5,871 bases of DNA from Flavobacterium psychrophilum (lineage in GTDB: Bacteria > Bacteroidota > Bacteroidia > Flavobacteriales > Flavobacteriaceae), in NCBI GenBank assembly GCA_945872875.1, contig CAMCBB010000101.1:1-5871 (forward strand), given 5' to 3'. This document shows, piece by piece, positions 1 to 5,871 of the stretch. The translations under genes were made by a program, and so were the position numbers. Under the pieces are notes generated by a model that worked only from the letters and a program-made list of their open reading frames with translations, was not told where the DNA came from and ran no database searches. Positions within the stretch are counted from its first letter, which is position 1, and every line of letters begins with the position of its first letter.

Positions 1-353
1 GCGTCAATAAGTTGGGTGGTATTTAATATGTCGTCTACACCAAATCGAATCATCGAAATTCCCCATGCACTTTGATCATCTATTGGTTTTGCATAAGTAG
101 CATAATCATATTGCGCAATATTGGCAAAATAACTAGCGTGCATCACGGCCACCTGACCATCTGCAATTCCAATCAAACCCGCCGGATTCCAATAACCCGA
201 ATTTGCATCATTAGTATGAGAAACCACCGCATTCGACATTCCTAATGCAGCTGCATCGACACCAATATTCATAAATTCATTTGAATATTTTCTAACGGCT
301 TGGCTATAGCTTACATTGGTTAGGATAAAGAAAAAGAATATTATTTTCTTCAA
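1..353 (-). CDS. porV2: PorV/PorQ-family outer-membrane protein, PorV2-like (5' part, cut by window edge)
   Basis: This is the N-terminal 117 residues of a gene that continues past the left edge. Residues 1-18 form a Sec signal peptide: KK, a Phe/Ile-rich core, then Ser-Tyr-Ser before the likely cleavage site ahead of QAVRKYSNEF. The mature start carries the PorV/PorQ family hallmark, with NIGVDAAALGMSNAV (29-43) and SGYWNPAGL (52-60); these proteins are FadL-like beta-barrels. The stretch SYFANIAQYDY (74-84) and RFGVDDILNTTQL (103-115) look to me like the group annotated in flavobacteria as PorV2, not PorV or PorQ, but that rests on memory of the family. PorV is the shuttle of the type IX secretion system; the role of PorV2 is only putative. 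The start appears to be TTG (351-353): the frame has a TAG nine codons upstream and no ATG between, and TTG gives a complete signal peptide. Diverges from pssA. Confidence 0.7.
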   Translation of the reverse strand, partial: MKKIIFFFFILTNVSYSQAVRKYSNEFMNIGVDAAALGMSNAVVSHTNDANSGYWNPAGLIGIADGQVAVMHASYFANIAQYDYATYAKPIDDQSAWGISMIRFGVDDILNTTQLID

Positions 354-391
354 TGGTATTGTTTTATTAAACGCTAATTAGTTTTGTACTT

Positions 392-418
392 CAAAAATAG
401 AAATTATTACCGAGCAAA
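392..418 (-). promoter_or_regulatory. Candidate Bacteroidota promoter for the porV2-like gene
   Basis: On the minus strand, TATTTTTG (399-392) matches the Bacteroidota -7 consensus TAnnTTTG exactly. A TTTG (418-415) lies 15 bases upstream as a possible -33 element, a little closer than the usual spacing of about 17-21. The predicted transcript would start near 386 and give a leader of roughly 30 bases before the TTG start. The consensus is established for Flavobacterium and Bacteroides; use of this copy is inferred. Confidence 0.4.
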
Positions 419-505
419 CTTCCACCTATTTGAAAATAAAATTGTTTATTGATTTTCAAAATAAAAATCTCTATAAAAAACGCACTTAACTAAAACTTAT
501 TGTAC

Positions 506-513
506 TAAATTTG
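506..513 (+). promoter_or_regulatory. Candidate -7 promoter box for pssA
   Basis: TAAATTTG matches the Bacteroidota -7 consensus TAnnTTTG exactly and lies 20 bases before the pssA ATG, predicting a short A-rich leader of about 15 bases. No TTG is present at the usual -33 distance, so the call rests on the -7 box and its position. The rest of the 180-base gap (354-533) is A/T-rich and shows no hairpin or small gene. Confidence 0.45.
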
Positions 514-533
514 TCGTTATTAAAATTTCAAAA

Positions 534-1226
534 ATGGACATCAAAAAACACATTCCTAATTTCTTGACGCTGCTTAATTTGCTTAGCGGATGTATTGCCA
601 TTGTAATGGTTGCCAATTTAAAATTTGATATGGCATTTTACTTTGTAGCTCTAGGAATATTTTTTGATTTCTTTGATGGCTATTTTGCTAGAAAATTTAA
701 TGCTTCAGGTCCTTTAGGAGTACAATTAGATTCCTTGGCAGATATGGTTACTAGTGGAGTTGTTCCAGGTTTTGTTATGTTCTGCATGTTAAGCTTTGGA
801 GAATTTTCTACAAATTATTTTTTACCCTATTTAGGATTTATTATCACTTTGGGCGCTTGTTATCGCTTGGCTAATTTTAATATTGATAACCGTCAATCTG
901 ATTCATTTATTGGTTTGCCAACTCCTGCAAATTGTTTATTTATTATGAGTTTGCCGCTAATTTCTAATTCTTTTGTAGCAACTTATGTAAATAATCAATG
1001 GGTTTTGCTTGCAATTACTGCAGTAAGTGCCTATGTTATGAATGCTGAAATCCCTTTATTTTCTCTGAAAATAAAAGATTTTAGTTTTCAAAAATACAAA
1101 CTGCAAATAGGATTTTTAATAGCTTCTATAACAATGGTTATCACTTTGCAATTTCTTGCCGTACCATTAATTATTTTAACCTATGTTTTGCTTTCTGTAT
1201 TGAATACTGTTTTAGCAAAAAAGTAG
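534..1226 (+). CDS. pssA: CDP-diacylglycerol-serine O-phosphatidyltransferase (phosphatidylserine synthase)
   Basis: This integral inner-membrane enzyme transfers a phosphatidyl group from CDP-diacylglycerol to L-serine, giving phosphatidylserine and CMP; decarboxylation then yields phosphatidylethanolamine, a major membrane lipid. The CDP-alcohol phosphatidyltransferase signature DG-x2-AR-x8-G-x3-D-x3-D is complete: D48, G49, A52, R53, G62, D66 and D70, which bind the divalent metal and the CDP group. N-terminal residues HIPNFLTLLNLLSG (6-19) and the later YRLANFN (110-116) are typical of the serine-specific branch, as opposed to the glycerol-phosphate (PgsA) branch. Most of the rest is hydrophobic, with about six to eight membrane segments. 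At 230 residues it is full length. The ATG follows an A-rich leader without a Shine-Dalgarno, normal for this phylum. No phosphatidylserine decarboxylase gene is in the window. It converges on lptB. Confidence 0.93.
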   Translation: MDIKKHIPNFLTLLNLLSGCIAIVMVANLKFDMAFYFVALGIFFDFFDGYFARKFNASGPLGVQLDSLADMVTSGVVPGFVMFCMLSFGEFSTNYFLPYLGFIITLGACYRLANFNIDNRQSDSFIGLPTPANCLFIMSLPLISNSFVATYVNNQWVLLAITAVSAYVMNAEIPLFSLKIKDFSFQKYKLQIGFLIASITMVITLQFLAVPLIILTYVLLSVLNTVLAKK

Positions 1227-1266
1227 TTTCAGGTTTTTATATGTTTAGAATTCTAACTTCTTTTTT
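1217..1266. terminator. Possible weak bidirectional terminator between pssA and lptB
   Basis: The convergent junction has an A-tract arm, AAAAAAGTAG (1217-1226), that can pair with CTTCTTTTTT (1257-1266) over nine of ten positions, with a single T-T mismatch. The loop of about 30 bases contains a 12-base perfect palindrome, TTAGAATTCTAA (1245-1256), covering the lptB stop codon. The stem is A/T-rich with only two G-C pairs and there is no classic GC hairpin, so termination here is a guess based on convergent layout. Confidence 0.22.
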
Positions 1267-1985
1267 CTTAATTCGAAATTCTGACCCAAATAAACTTTAC
1301 GAACCATTTCATCGGCAGCCAATTCTTCTGGAATACCTGCTTTAAGAATTCCCCCTTCAAACATTAAGTAGGTTTTGTCGGTAATGGCTAGAGTTTCTTG
1401 TACGTTATGGTCGGTAATAAGAATTCCGATATTTTTATTTTTTAGTTGCGCTACAATGCGTTGGATGTCTTCAACGGCTACAGGGTCAACTCCGGCAAAG
1501 GGCTCGTCTAGTAGAATGAATTTAGGATCGGTAGCCAAACAACGTGCGATTTCTGTTCTTCTTCTTTCACCTCCCGAAAGTAAATCACCTCTATTTGTTC
1601 GAATGTGCTCCAAACTAAATTCGGCAATTAAACTTTCCATTTTGGCAATTTGCTCTTCTTTGGAAAGATTGGTTAATTGCAAAACACTTAGAATATTATC
1701 TTCAATACTTAATTTTCTAAACACAGAAGCCTCTTGAGCTAGATAACCAATTCCGTTTTGAGCTCTCTTATACATTGGATATTCTGTAATATCTGTATCA
1801 TCTAGGTAAATATGACCAGAATTTGGTTTTACTAAACCTACAATCATATAAAATGAAGTCGTTTTTCCGGCACCATTCGGACCCAATAACCCTACAATCT
1901 CACCTTGATTTACTTCAACAGAAATCCCTTTTACAACACTTCGTCCTTTATAGGTTTTTACTAAATTTTCTGCTCTTAATTTCAT
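1245..1985 (-). CDS. lptB: LPS export ABC transporter ATP-binding protein LptB
   Basis: This cytoplasmic ATPase powers the LptB2FG complex, which extracts lipopolysaccharide from the inner membrane and drives it along the Lpt bridge to the outer membrane. The ATPase motifs are intact: Walker A GPNGAGKT (35-42), Q-loop Q84 within YLAQEASVF, signature LSGGERRR (136-143), Walker B FILLDEPF (157-164) with catalytic E161, D-loop AGVDP (164-168) and switch H193. [23 protein letters not shown] and the C-terminal KVYLGQNF are characteristic of LptB within the ABC superfamily. It has 246 residues, close to the 241 of E. coli, plus a short basic tail ending KKKLEF. lptC, lptA, lptF and lptG are not in the window; separate location is common in this phylum. 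It lies 102 bases downstream of the AhpD-like gene on the same strand, with no convincing promoter or terminator between, so read-through from the kdsD operon is likely. Confidence 0.95.
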   Translation of the reverse strand: MKLRAENLVKTYKGRSVVKGISVEVNQGEIVGLLGPNGAGKTTSFYMIVGLVKPNSGHIYLDDTDITEYPMYKRAQNGIGYLAQEASVFRKLSIEDNILSVLQLTNLSKEEQIAKMESLIAEFSLEHIRTNRGDLLSGGERRRTEIARCLATDPKFILLDEPFAGVDPVAVEDIQRIVAQLKNKNIGILITDHNVQETLAITDKTYLMFEGGILKAGIPEELAADEMVRKVYLGQNFELRKKKLEF

Positions 1986-2087
1986 TTTATTAATCTATGG
2001 TTCTGAGTTTTTCTTTTGCAAATAAACAAATAATGGTTTTGAACTACTTTATATTTAACAATTATTTAGTTGCAATCTAAAATTGAA

Positions 2088-2438
2088 TTAGCGACCATTT
2101 TCTTCTAATGCCTCCCAAAATTCGTAGGCTCTTCTTAAATGCGGAATCACAATGGTTCCGCCTACAAGAGTGGCAATTCCCATGGCTTCCATCATTTCTT
2201 CTTTAGTGATTCCTTCTTTATAGGAGGTTTCTAGATGGTATTTTATGCAGTCGTCACATCGTAAAACAGCAGATGCAACCAAGCCTAATAATTCTTTAGT
2301 CTTTACATCAAGCGCGCCTTCCGCGTAAGCGTTCGTATCTAAATTAAAAATTCGCTTTACAATTTTATTATTGTCAGCCAACAACTTTTCGTTCATTTTT
2401 GAACGATAGTTATTAAATTCTTGTACTGGATTACTCAT
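2088..2438 (-). CDS. AhpD-like carboxymuconolactone decarboxylase family protein
   Basis: This is a small single-domain protein of the carboxymuconolactone decarboxylase (CMD) / AhpD fold. With the start chosen here it has 116 residues. The AhpD-type active site pattern E-x11-C-x2-C-x3-H is complete: E49, C61, C64, H68 (RCDDCIKYH). In AhpD these residues give thiol peroxidase or disulfide reductase activity, so a thiol-redox role is likely, but the substrate is unknown and decarboxylation is not implied by the family name. There is no signal peptide, so it should be cytoplasmic. The frame is open to an upstream ATG at 2471, but MSNPVQEFNNYRSKM starting at 2438 is preferred: it limits the overlap with tatC to ATGAGTAA (8 bases), and the extra 11 residues (MRQLLQKKLKL) merely read through the tatC end. 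The overlap suggests translational coupling to tatC. Confidence 0.85.
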   Translation of the reverse strand: MSNPVQEFNNYRSKMNEKLLADNNKIVKRIFNLDTNAYAEGALDVKTKELLGLVASAVLRCDDCIKYHLETSYKEGITKEEMMEAMGIATLVGGTIVIPHLRRAYEFWEALEENGR

Positions 2439-3246
2439 TAGTTTCAGTTTTTTTTGCAACAATTGACGCAATTAATATACTCACTTCATAAAGCAATAAT
2501 ATAGGAATCGAAACAATTATTTGACTTGGAATATCTGGAGGTGTTACGATTGCAGCTAATATCAATATAATAACGATTGCATATCTTCTGTATTTTCTAA
2601 GAAAATCAGGTGTTACTAATCCTAATTTCGCAAGGAAATAGATGATTATTGGTAACTCAAATACGATACCGCTAGCAACAATTGACATTTTCATCATAGA
2701 AACATAGGAGTCAACTGTAAAAATATTTTCTATTTCTTTACTCACATTAAAGGTGGCAAAGAAATTTATTGATAAAGGTGCTATAATATAATAGCCAAAC
2801 AAAACTCCGATAAAAAACAAAATGGAAGAAACAAGAATGAAACTTCCTGCCATTTTGCGTTCTTTTTCATATAAAGCAGGACGAATAAATTTCCATACTT
2901 CCCATAAAATGTATGGAAACCCAATAACAAAACCTGCGGTAATTAAGGTCCATAAATACATGGAGAATTGACCACTAACTTCTTGATTTTGAATTTTGAA
3001 ATTAAATTCTTGTGCACAAGCATAAGTATCATCCACACCAAAATAATGAGTTACTTCACAAAAAAACCGGTAGGTGACAAAATTAGGATCTTTGGGGCCA
3101 AAAATAATTGTGTCAAAAATAAAATCATCTATGAAATAGCAGGCACATGCAATACCAATAACCACAAAAGTACTTCTTACAAACAACCATCTTAAATCTT
3201 CTAGATGGTCCATGAAGGACATTTCTTTAGTCTCTTTTTTTGCCAT
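2431..3246 (-). CDS. tatC: Sec-independent protein translocase subunit TatC
   Basis: TatC is the inner-membrane receptor of the twin-arginine translocation system; it binds RR signal peptides and, with TatA-type subunits, exports folded proteins. The 271-residue sequence predicts six membrane segments near 22-45, 94-118, 133-157, 186-206, 220-235 and 243-262. Family marks are HLEDLR (14-19), FIRPALYEKER (120-130) with E129 matching E. coli E103, FELP (196-199) with E197 matching E170, and the TPPDIPSQ turn (235-242). D17 stands where most TatC proteins have Glu in HLxELR. The first periplasmic loop (about 46-93) is rather long and has two cysteines, C63 and C77. The ATG shares one base with the kdsD stop (TAATG), and an AAGGA lies 8 bases upstream inside the kdsD end, pointing to coupled translation. 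No tatA gene is in the window. Confidence 0.95.
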   Translation of the reverse strand: MAKKETKEMSFMDHLEDLRWLFVRSTFVVIGIACACYFIDDFIFDTIIFGPKDPNFVTYRFFCEVTHYFGVDDTYACAQEFNFKIQNQEVSGQFSMYLWTLITAGFVIGFPYILWEVWKFIRPALYEKERKMAGSFILVSSILFFIGVLFGYYIIAPLSINFFATFNVSKEIENIFTVDSYVSMMKMSIVASGIVFELPIIIYFLAKLGLVTPDFLRKYRRYAIVIILILAAIVTPPDIPSQIIVSIPILLLYEVSILIASIVAKKTETNE

Positions 3247-4211
3247 TATACAATTCCTTCTTTTAAGATGTCGTGCAAATGAATCACTCCTTTATATTCA
3301 CCTTCATCAACAACGACAAGTTGGGTTATAGAATGGTCTTCCATAATATTAAAAGCATCCGCAACCATATCTGTTGATTTTATTGTTTTTGGGTTAACCG
3401 TCATAATTTCTTTAGCAGTTAATCCGGTGATGGTTTCTGTTTTATTTAGCATTCTTCTAATGTCACCATCTGTTATGATACCAACAACAGAATTGTTTTC
3501 AAGAACAGCTGTAACTCCCAGTCTCTTTTCAGAAATTTCAACGATTACATTTTTAACACTTGAATCAGAATTTACACTTGGCTTTCTTGAGGAATCCAAC
3601 ATGTCTTTGACTCTAAGTAACAATTTTTTTCCTAAAGCTCCTCCAGGATGATAAATAGCAAAATCTTCAGCACTAAATGCTTTCATTTCCATTAAACAAA
3701 CTGCAAGGGCGTCTCCCATAACAAGTTGGGCAGTTGTACTGTTTGTTGGCGCTAAATTATTTGGGCACGATTCGCTTTCTACAAAAGTATTTAGAGTAAA
3801 ATGGGCTTCTTTTCCTAAAAAAGAAGAAGTATTTCCAGTGATGGCAATTAATTTATTACCAAACCTTTTTAATAAAGGAACCAATACTTTGATCTCTGGA
3901 CTATTGCCACTTTTTGAAATACAAATAACGCCATCTCCTTCTTGAATCATTCCTAAATCTCCATGAATCGCTTCCGATGCATGAAGAAATAAAGCAGGAG
4001 TTCCTGTAGAATTTAAAGTGGCAACAATTTTTTGAGCAATAATGGCGCTTTTGCCAATTCCGGTAACAACTAATCTTCCTTTTAAGTTATAAATTAGATT
4101 AACCGCTTCATAAAAGCTATCATTAATATAATCAGATAGTTTTGCTATCGATTCACTCTCAGAGAGAATTGTTTTTTTGGCCGAGGTAATTATTTTTTCT
4201 TTTGTAATCAA
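3246..4211 (-). CDS. kdsD: KpsF/GutQ-family sugar-phosphate isomerase, probable D-arabinose-5-phosphate isomerase
   Basis: This cytoplasmic enzyme most likely interconverts D-ribulose 5-phosphate and D-arabinose 5-phosphate, the first step toward Kdo for the LPS inner core. The SIS domain covers roughly residues 40-175, with GIGKSAI (51-57, K54), HASEAIHGDLG (77-87), SKSGNSPE (99-106, E106), E147, APTNSTT (154-160) and HPGGALGK (188-195, H188). K54, E106, E147 and H188 line up with E. coli KdsD K59, E111, E152 and H193. Two CBS domains follow at about 203-255 and 269-320, a typical 321-residue SIS-CBS-CBS layout. The start is TTG (4209-4211): no in-frame ATG lies between it and the upstream TAA, and the next internal Met is residue 88, inside the SIS domain. 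It is the first gene of the run into tatC. kdsA and kdsB are absent here, so a related sugar-phosphate substrate cannot be excluded. Confidence 0.9.
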   Translation of the reverse strand: MITKEKIITSAKKTILSESESIAKLSDYINDSFYEAVNLIYNLKGRLVVTGIGKSAIIAQKIVATLNSTGTPALFLHASEAIHGDLGMIQEGDGVICISKSGNSPEIKVLVPLLKRFGNKLIAITGNTSSFLGKEAHFTLNTFVESESCPNNLAPTNSTTAQLVMGDALAVCLMEMKAFSAEDFAIYHPGGALGKKLLLRVKDMLDSSRKPSVNSDSSVKNVIVEISEKRLGVTAVLENNSVVGIITDGDIRRMLNKTETITGLTAKEIMTVNPKTIKSTDMVADAFNIMEDHSITQLVVVDEGEYKGVIHLHDILKEGIV

Positions 4212-4229
4212 AATAGATTTTTTATAATG

Positions 4230-4260
4230 TTTGTAAGAGAAAAAGTATTTTGTATATTTA
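4230..4260 (+). promoter_or_regulatory. Candidate promoter for recQ
   Basis: TTTG (4230-4233) and TATATTTA (4253-4260) are separated by 19 bases, a spacing that suits the Bacteroidota -33/-7 promoter. The -7 box matches TAnnTTTG at all but the last base. The predicted start near 4267 leaves a leader of about 30 bases before the recQ ATG. The mismatch keeps confidence low. Confidence 0.33.
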
Positions 4261-4266
4261 ACCTTG

Positions 4267-4274
4267 CAAATTTA
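4267..4274 (-). promoter_or_regulatory. Candidate -7 promoter box for the kdsD-tatC operon
   Basis: Minus-strand TAAATTTG (4274-4267) matches TAnnTTTG exactly and is the same octamer as ahead of pssA. It predicts a transcript start near 4260 and a leader of about 50 bases before the TTG start of kdsD. No clear -33 TTG is seen at normal spacing. It overlaps the predicted recQ transcription start on the other strand, so the two promoters could interfere. Confidence 0.42.
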
Positions 4275-4297
4275 TGTAAAAATACTATTAAGTAATA

Positions 4298-5871
4298 ATG
4301 AATTCAAATCTAATTGACCTACACAAAGAATTAAAAAGATATTTTGGTTTCAATCAATTTAAAGGATTGCAAGAGCAAGTCATTAAAAGTATTGTTGCTA
4401 AGAAAAACACTTTTGTAATTATGCCTACTGGCGGGGGTAAGTCATTATGCTATCAATTGCCCGCATTAATTCAGGAAGGAACTGCGATTGTAGTTTCTCC
4501 ATTAATTGCCTTAATGAAAAACCAGGTGGATGCTATTCGTAGTGTATCTTCAGAAGATGGAATTGCCCATGTATTGAATTCCTCTTTAACTAAAACCGAA
4601 ATCAATCAAGTAAAAAAAGATATAACCTCAGGAATTACCAAGCTACTTTATGTTGCGCCAGAGTCTTTAACTAAAGAAGAATACATCGATTTTTTAAAAT
4701 CGGTGCCCATTTCTTTTATTGCCATAGATGAAGCACACTGTATTTCGGAGTGGGGTCATGATTTTAGACCAGAATATAGAAATTTAAGAACCATAATTAA
4801 GCATTTAGGTGATGTTCCGGTAATTGGATTGACTGCAACCGCAACACCTAAAGTGCAAGAAGACATTCTGAAAAACTTAGATATGTCTGATGCCAATACT
4901 TTTAAAGCATCGTTTAATAGACCTAATTTATTTTACGAGGTACGCACCAAAACTAAAAACATCGAATCGGATATCATTCGATTTATTAAACAGCATAAAG
5001 GAAAATCAGGTATTATTTATTGTTTAAGTCGAAAAAAAGTAGAGGCAATTGCCGAAGTTTTACAAGTAAACGGAATCAGTGCGGTGCCTTATCACGCAGG
5101 TTTGGATGCTAAAACGCGTGCCAAACATCAAGACATGTTCTTAATGGAAGATGTAGATGTGGTGGTGGCAACTATTGCATTCGGAATGGGAATTGACAAG
5201 CCAGATGTTCGTTTTGTAATTCACCATGATATTCCAAAATCGTTGGAAAGTTATTATCAAGAAACCGGTCGTGCGGGTCGTGATGGTGGCGAAGGGCATT
5301 GCTTGGCATATTACTCTTATAAAGATGTTGAGAAGTTAGAAAAATTCATGTCGGGGAAACCAGTTGCCGAGCAAGAAATTGGTTTTGCATTGCTTCAAGA
5401 GGTAGTGGCTTACGCCGAAACATCAATGTCTCGTCGTAAATTCTTATTGCATTATTTCGGTGAAGAATTTGATAGTGAAACCGGAGAAGGAGCAGATATG
5501 GACGATAATGTTCGCAATCCGAAAGTAAAAATTGAAGCGAAAGATAATGTCAAAAAATTATTAGAAGTTGTTCGAGATACCAAGTATTTATATAAATCAA
5601 AAGAAGTTGTTTATACTTTAATAGGTAGGGTAAATGCAACAATTAAAGCACACAGAACTGACTCTCAAAGCTTTTTTGGCTGCGGAAGCGATCAAGAAGA
5701 ACGCTATTGGATGGCCTTGATAAGACAAGTTTTGGTTGATGGTTTATTAACTAAAGATATCGAAACCTACGGAATCATTAAAGTTTCTGATAAAGGACAT
5801 GATTTTATTAAAAATCCAACTTCATTTATGATGTCGGAAGATCATGAATACAACGAAGCAGAAGATGACGC
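4298..5871 (+). CDS. recQ: RecQ-family ATP-dependent DNA helicase (3' end cut by window edge)
   Basis: RecQ helicases unwind DNA 3' to 5' in recombination and replication-fork repair. The 524 complete residues seen include motif 0 (YFGFNQFKGLQEQ, 15-27), Walker A MPTGGGKS (42-49), the DEAH box (144-147), the RecQ aromatic-rich loop SEWGHDFRPEYR (150-161), motif III LTATATP (178-184), motif V ATIAFGMGIDKPDV (291-304) and motif VI QETGRAGRDG (321-330). The zinc-binding region is recognisable (MSRRKFLLHYFGEEF, 377-391) but has no cysteines: S378 replaces the first, and the usual CGNCDxC stretch is replaced by GEGADMDDN (396-404). A winged-helix RQC domain follows at about 415-510. Any HRDC or other C-terminal domain lies outside the window. 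The frame is unbroken and codon use matches its neighbours, so it looks functional. The ATG is the first in frame and gives a normal N-terminus. It diverges from kdsD. Confidence 0.93.
   Translation, partial: MNSNLIDLHKELKRYFGFNQFKGLQEQVIKSIVAKKNTFVIMPTGGGKSLCYQLPALIQEGTAIVVSPLIALMKNQVDAIRSVSSEDGIAHVLNSSLTKTEINQVKKDITSGITKLLYVAPESLTKEEYIDFLKSVPISFIAIDEAHCISEWGHDFRPEYRNLRTIIKHLGDVPVIGLTATATPKVQEDILKNLDMSDANTFKASFNRPNLFYEVRTKTKNIESDIIRFIKQHKGKSGIIYCLSRKKVEAIAEVLQVNGISAVPYHAGLDAKTRAKHQDMFLMEDVDVVVATIAFGMGIDKPDVRFVIHHDIPKSLESYYQETGRAGRDGGEGHCLAYYSYKDVEKLEKFMSGKPVAEQEIGFALLQEVVAYAETSMSRRKFLLHYFGEEFDSETGEGADMDDNVRNPKVKIEAKDNVKKLLEVVRDTKYLYKSKEVVYTLIGRVNATIKAHRTDSQSFFGCGSDQEERYWMALIRQVLVDGLLTKDIETYGIIKVSDKGHDFIKNPTSFMMSEDHEYNEAEDD

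Noticed and set aside
1375..1737. Plus-strand open frame of 120 codons opposite lptB
   Set aside because: It lies wholly antisense to the intact lptB motifs, and its translation (Ser/Ile-rich, no domain) looks like a shadow of the real gene.
2019..2033. Promoter for lptB in the 102-base gap, from two minus-strand copies of TTATTTG
   Set aside because: Neither copy fits TAnnTTTG: the nearer octamer, TTTATTTG, has T where the invariant A is needed, and no -33 element lies at proper distance.
2436..2471. Longer start for the AhpD-like protein at 2471
   Set aside because: It would overlap tatC by 41 bases and add a Lys/Leu-rich stretch unlike the family. The ATG at 2438 gives a compact 8-base overlap and normal length.
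2968..3195. Plus-strand open frame of 75 codons opposite tatC
   Set aside because: Antisense to conserved TatC sequence, with low-complexity composition and no promoter or recognisable domain.
3427..3651. Plus-strand open frame of 74 codons opposite kdsD
   Set aside because: Antisense to the CBS region of kdsD, with no recognisable domain or promoter.
1..5871. An undescribed defence, mobile or CRISPR system
   Set aside because: No transposase, integrase, nuclease, toxin, direct-repeat array or tRNA-linked insertion is visible. All genes belong to known housekeeping or envelope families.

Overview
The window reads as chromosomal DNA of a Bacteroidota member, most likely Flavobacterium or a close relative. 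The evidence is low G+C, A-rich leaders mostly without Shine-Dalgarno sequences, copies of the Bacteroidota -7 promoter box TAnnTTTG ahead of several genes, a PorV-type outer-membrane protein of the type IX secretion family, and the flavobacterial character of every protein. It holds seven protein genes, two of them cut by the window edges. I see no RNA gene, mobile element, CRISPR array or sign of recent transfer.

Layout. On the minus strand, 1-353 is the 5' part of a PorV2-like outer-membrane protein gene. It is divergent from pssA (534-1226, plus), a phosphatidylserine synthase of the CDP-alcohol phosphatidyltransferase type. The 180 bases between them hold a promoter candidate for each direction. 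pssA converges on lptB, with 18 bases between the stop codons. Minus-strand genes then run, in transcription order, kdsD/kpsF (4211-3246), tatC (3246-2431), a small AhpD-like carboxymuconolactone decarboxylase family gene (2438-2088) and lptB (1985-1245). The first three overlap by 1 and 8 bases, so they are almost certainly one operon. lptB follows after 102 bases and may be co-transcribed. recQ (4298 to the right edge) diverges from kdsD across 86 bases with overlapping promoter candidates.

How the genes fit together. Apart from recQ, the window is mainly about building the cell envelope: Kdo precursor supply (KdsD), LPS export energy (LptB), phospholipid synthesis (PssA), folded-protein export (TatC) and an outer-membrane beta-barrel (PorV2-like). 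The AhpD-like protein is the one member of the operon whose partner and substrate cannot be read from the sequence.

Nothing here looks like an undescribed multi-gene system. The points most worth a second look are a RecQ helicase that lacks all four zinc-binding cysteines at the usual site, the thiol-redox gene translationally coupled to tatC, two genes that appear to start with TTG, and a TatC with an Asp for Glu change and two cysteines in its first periplasmic loop.
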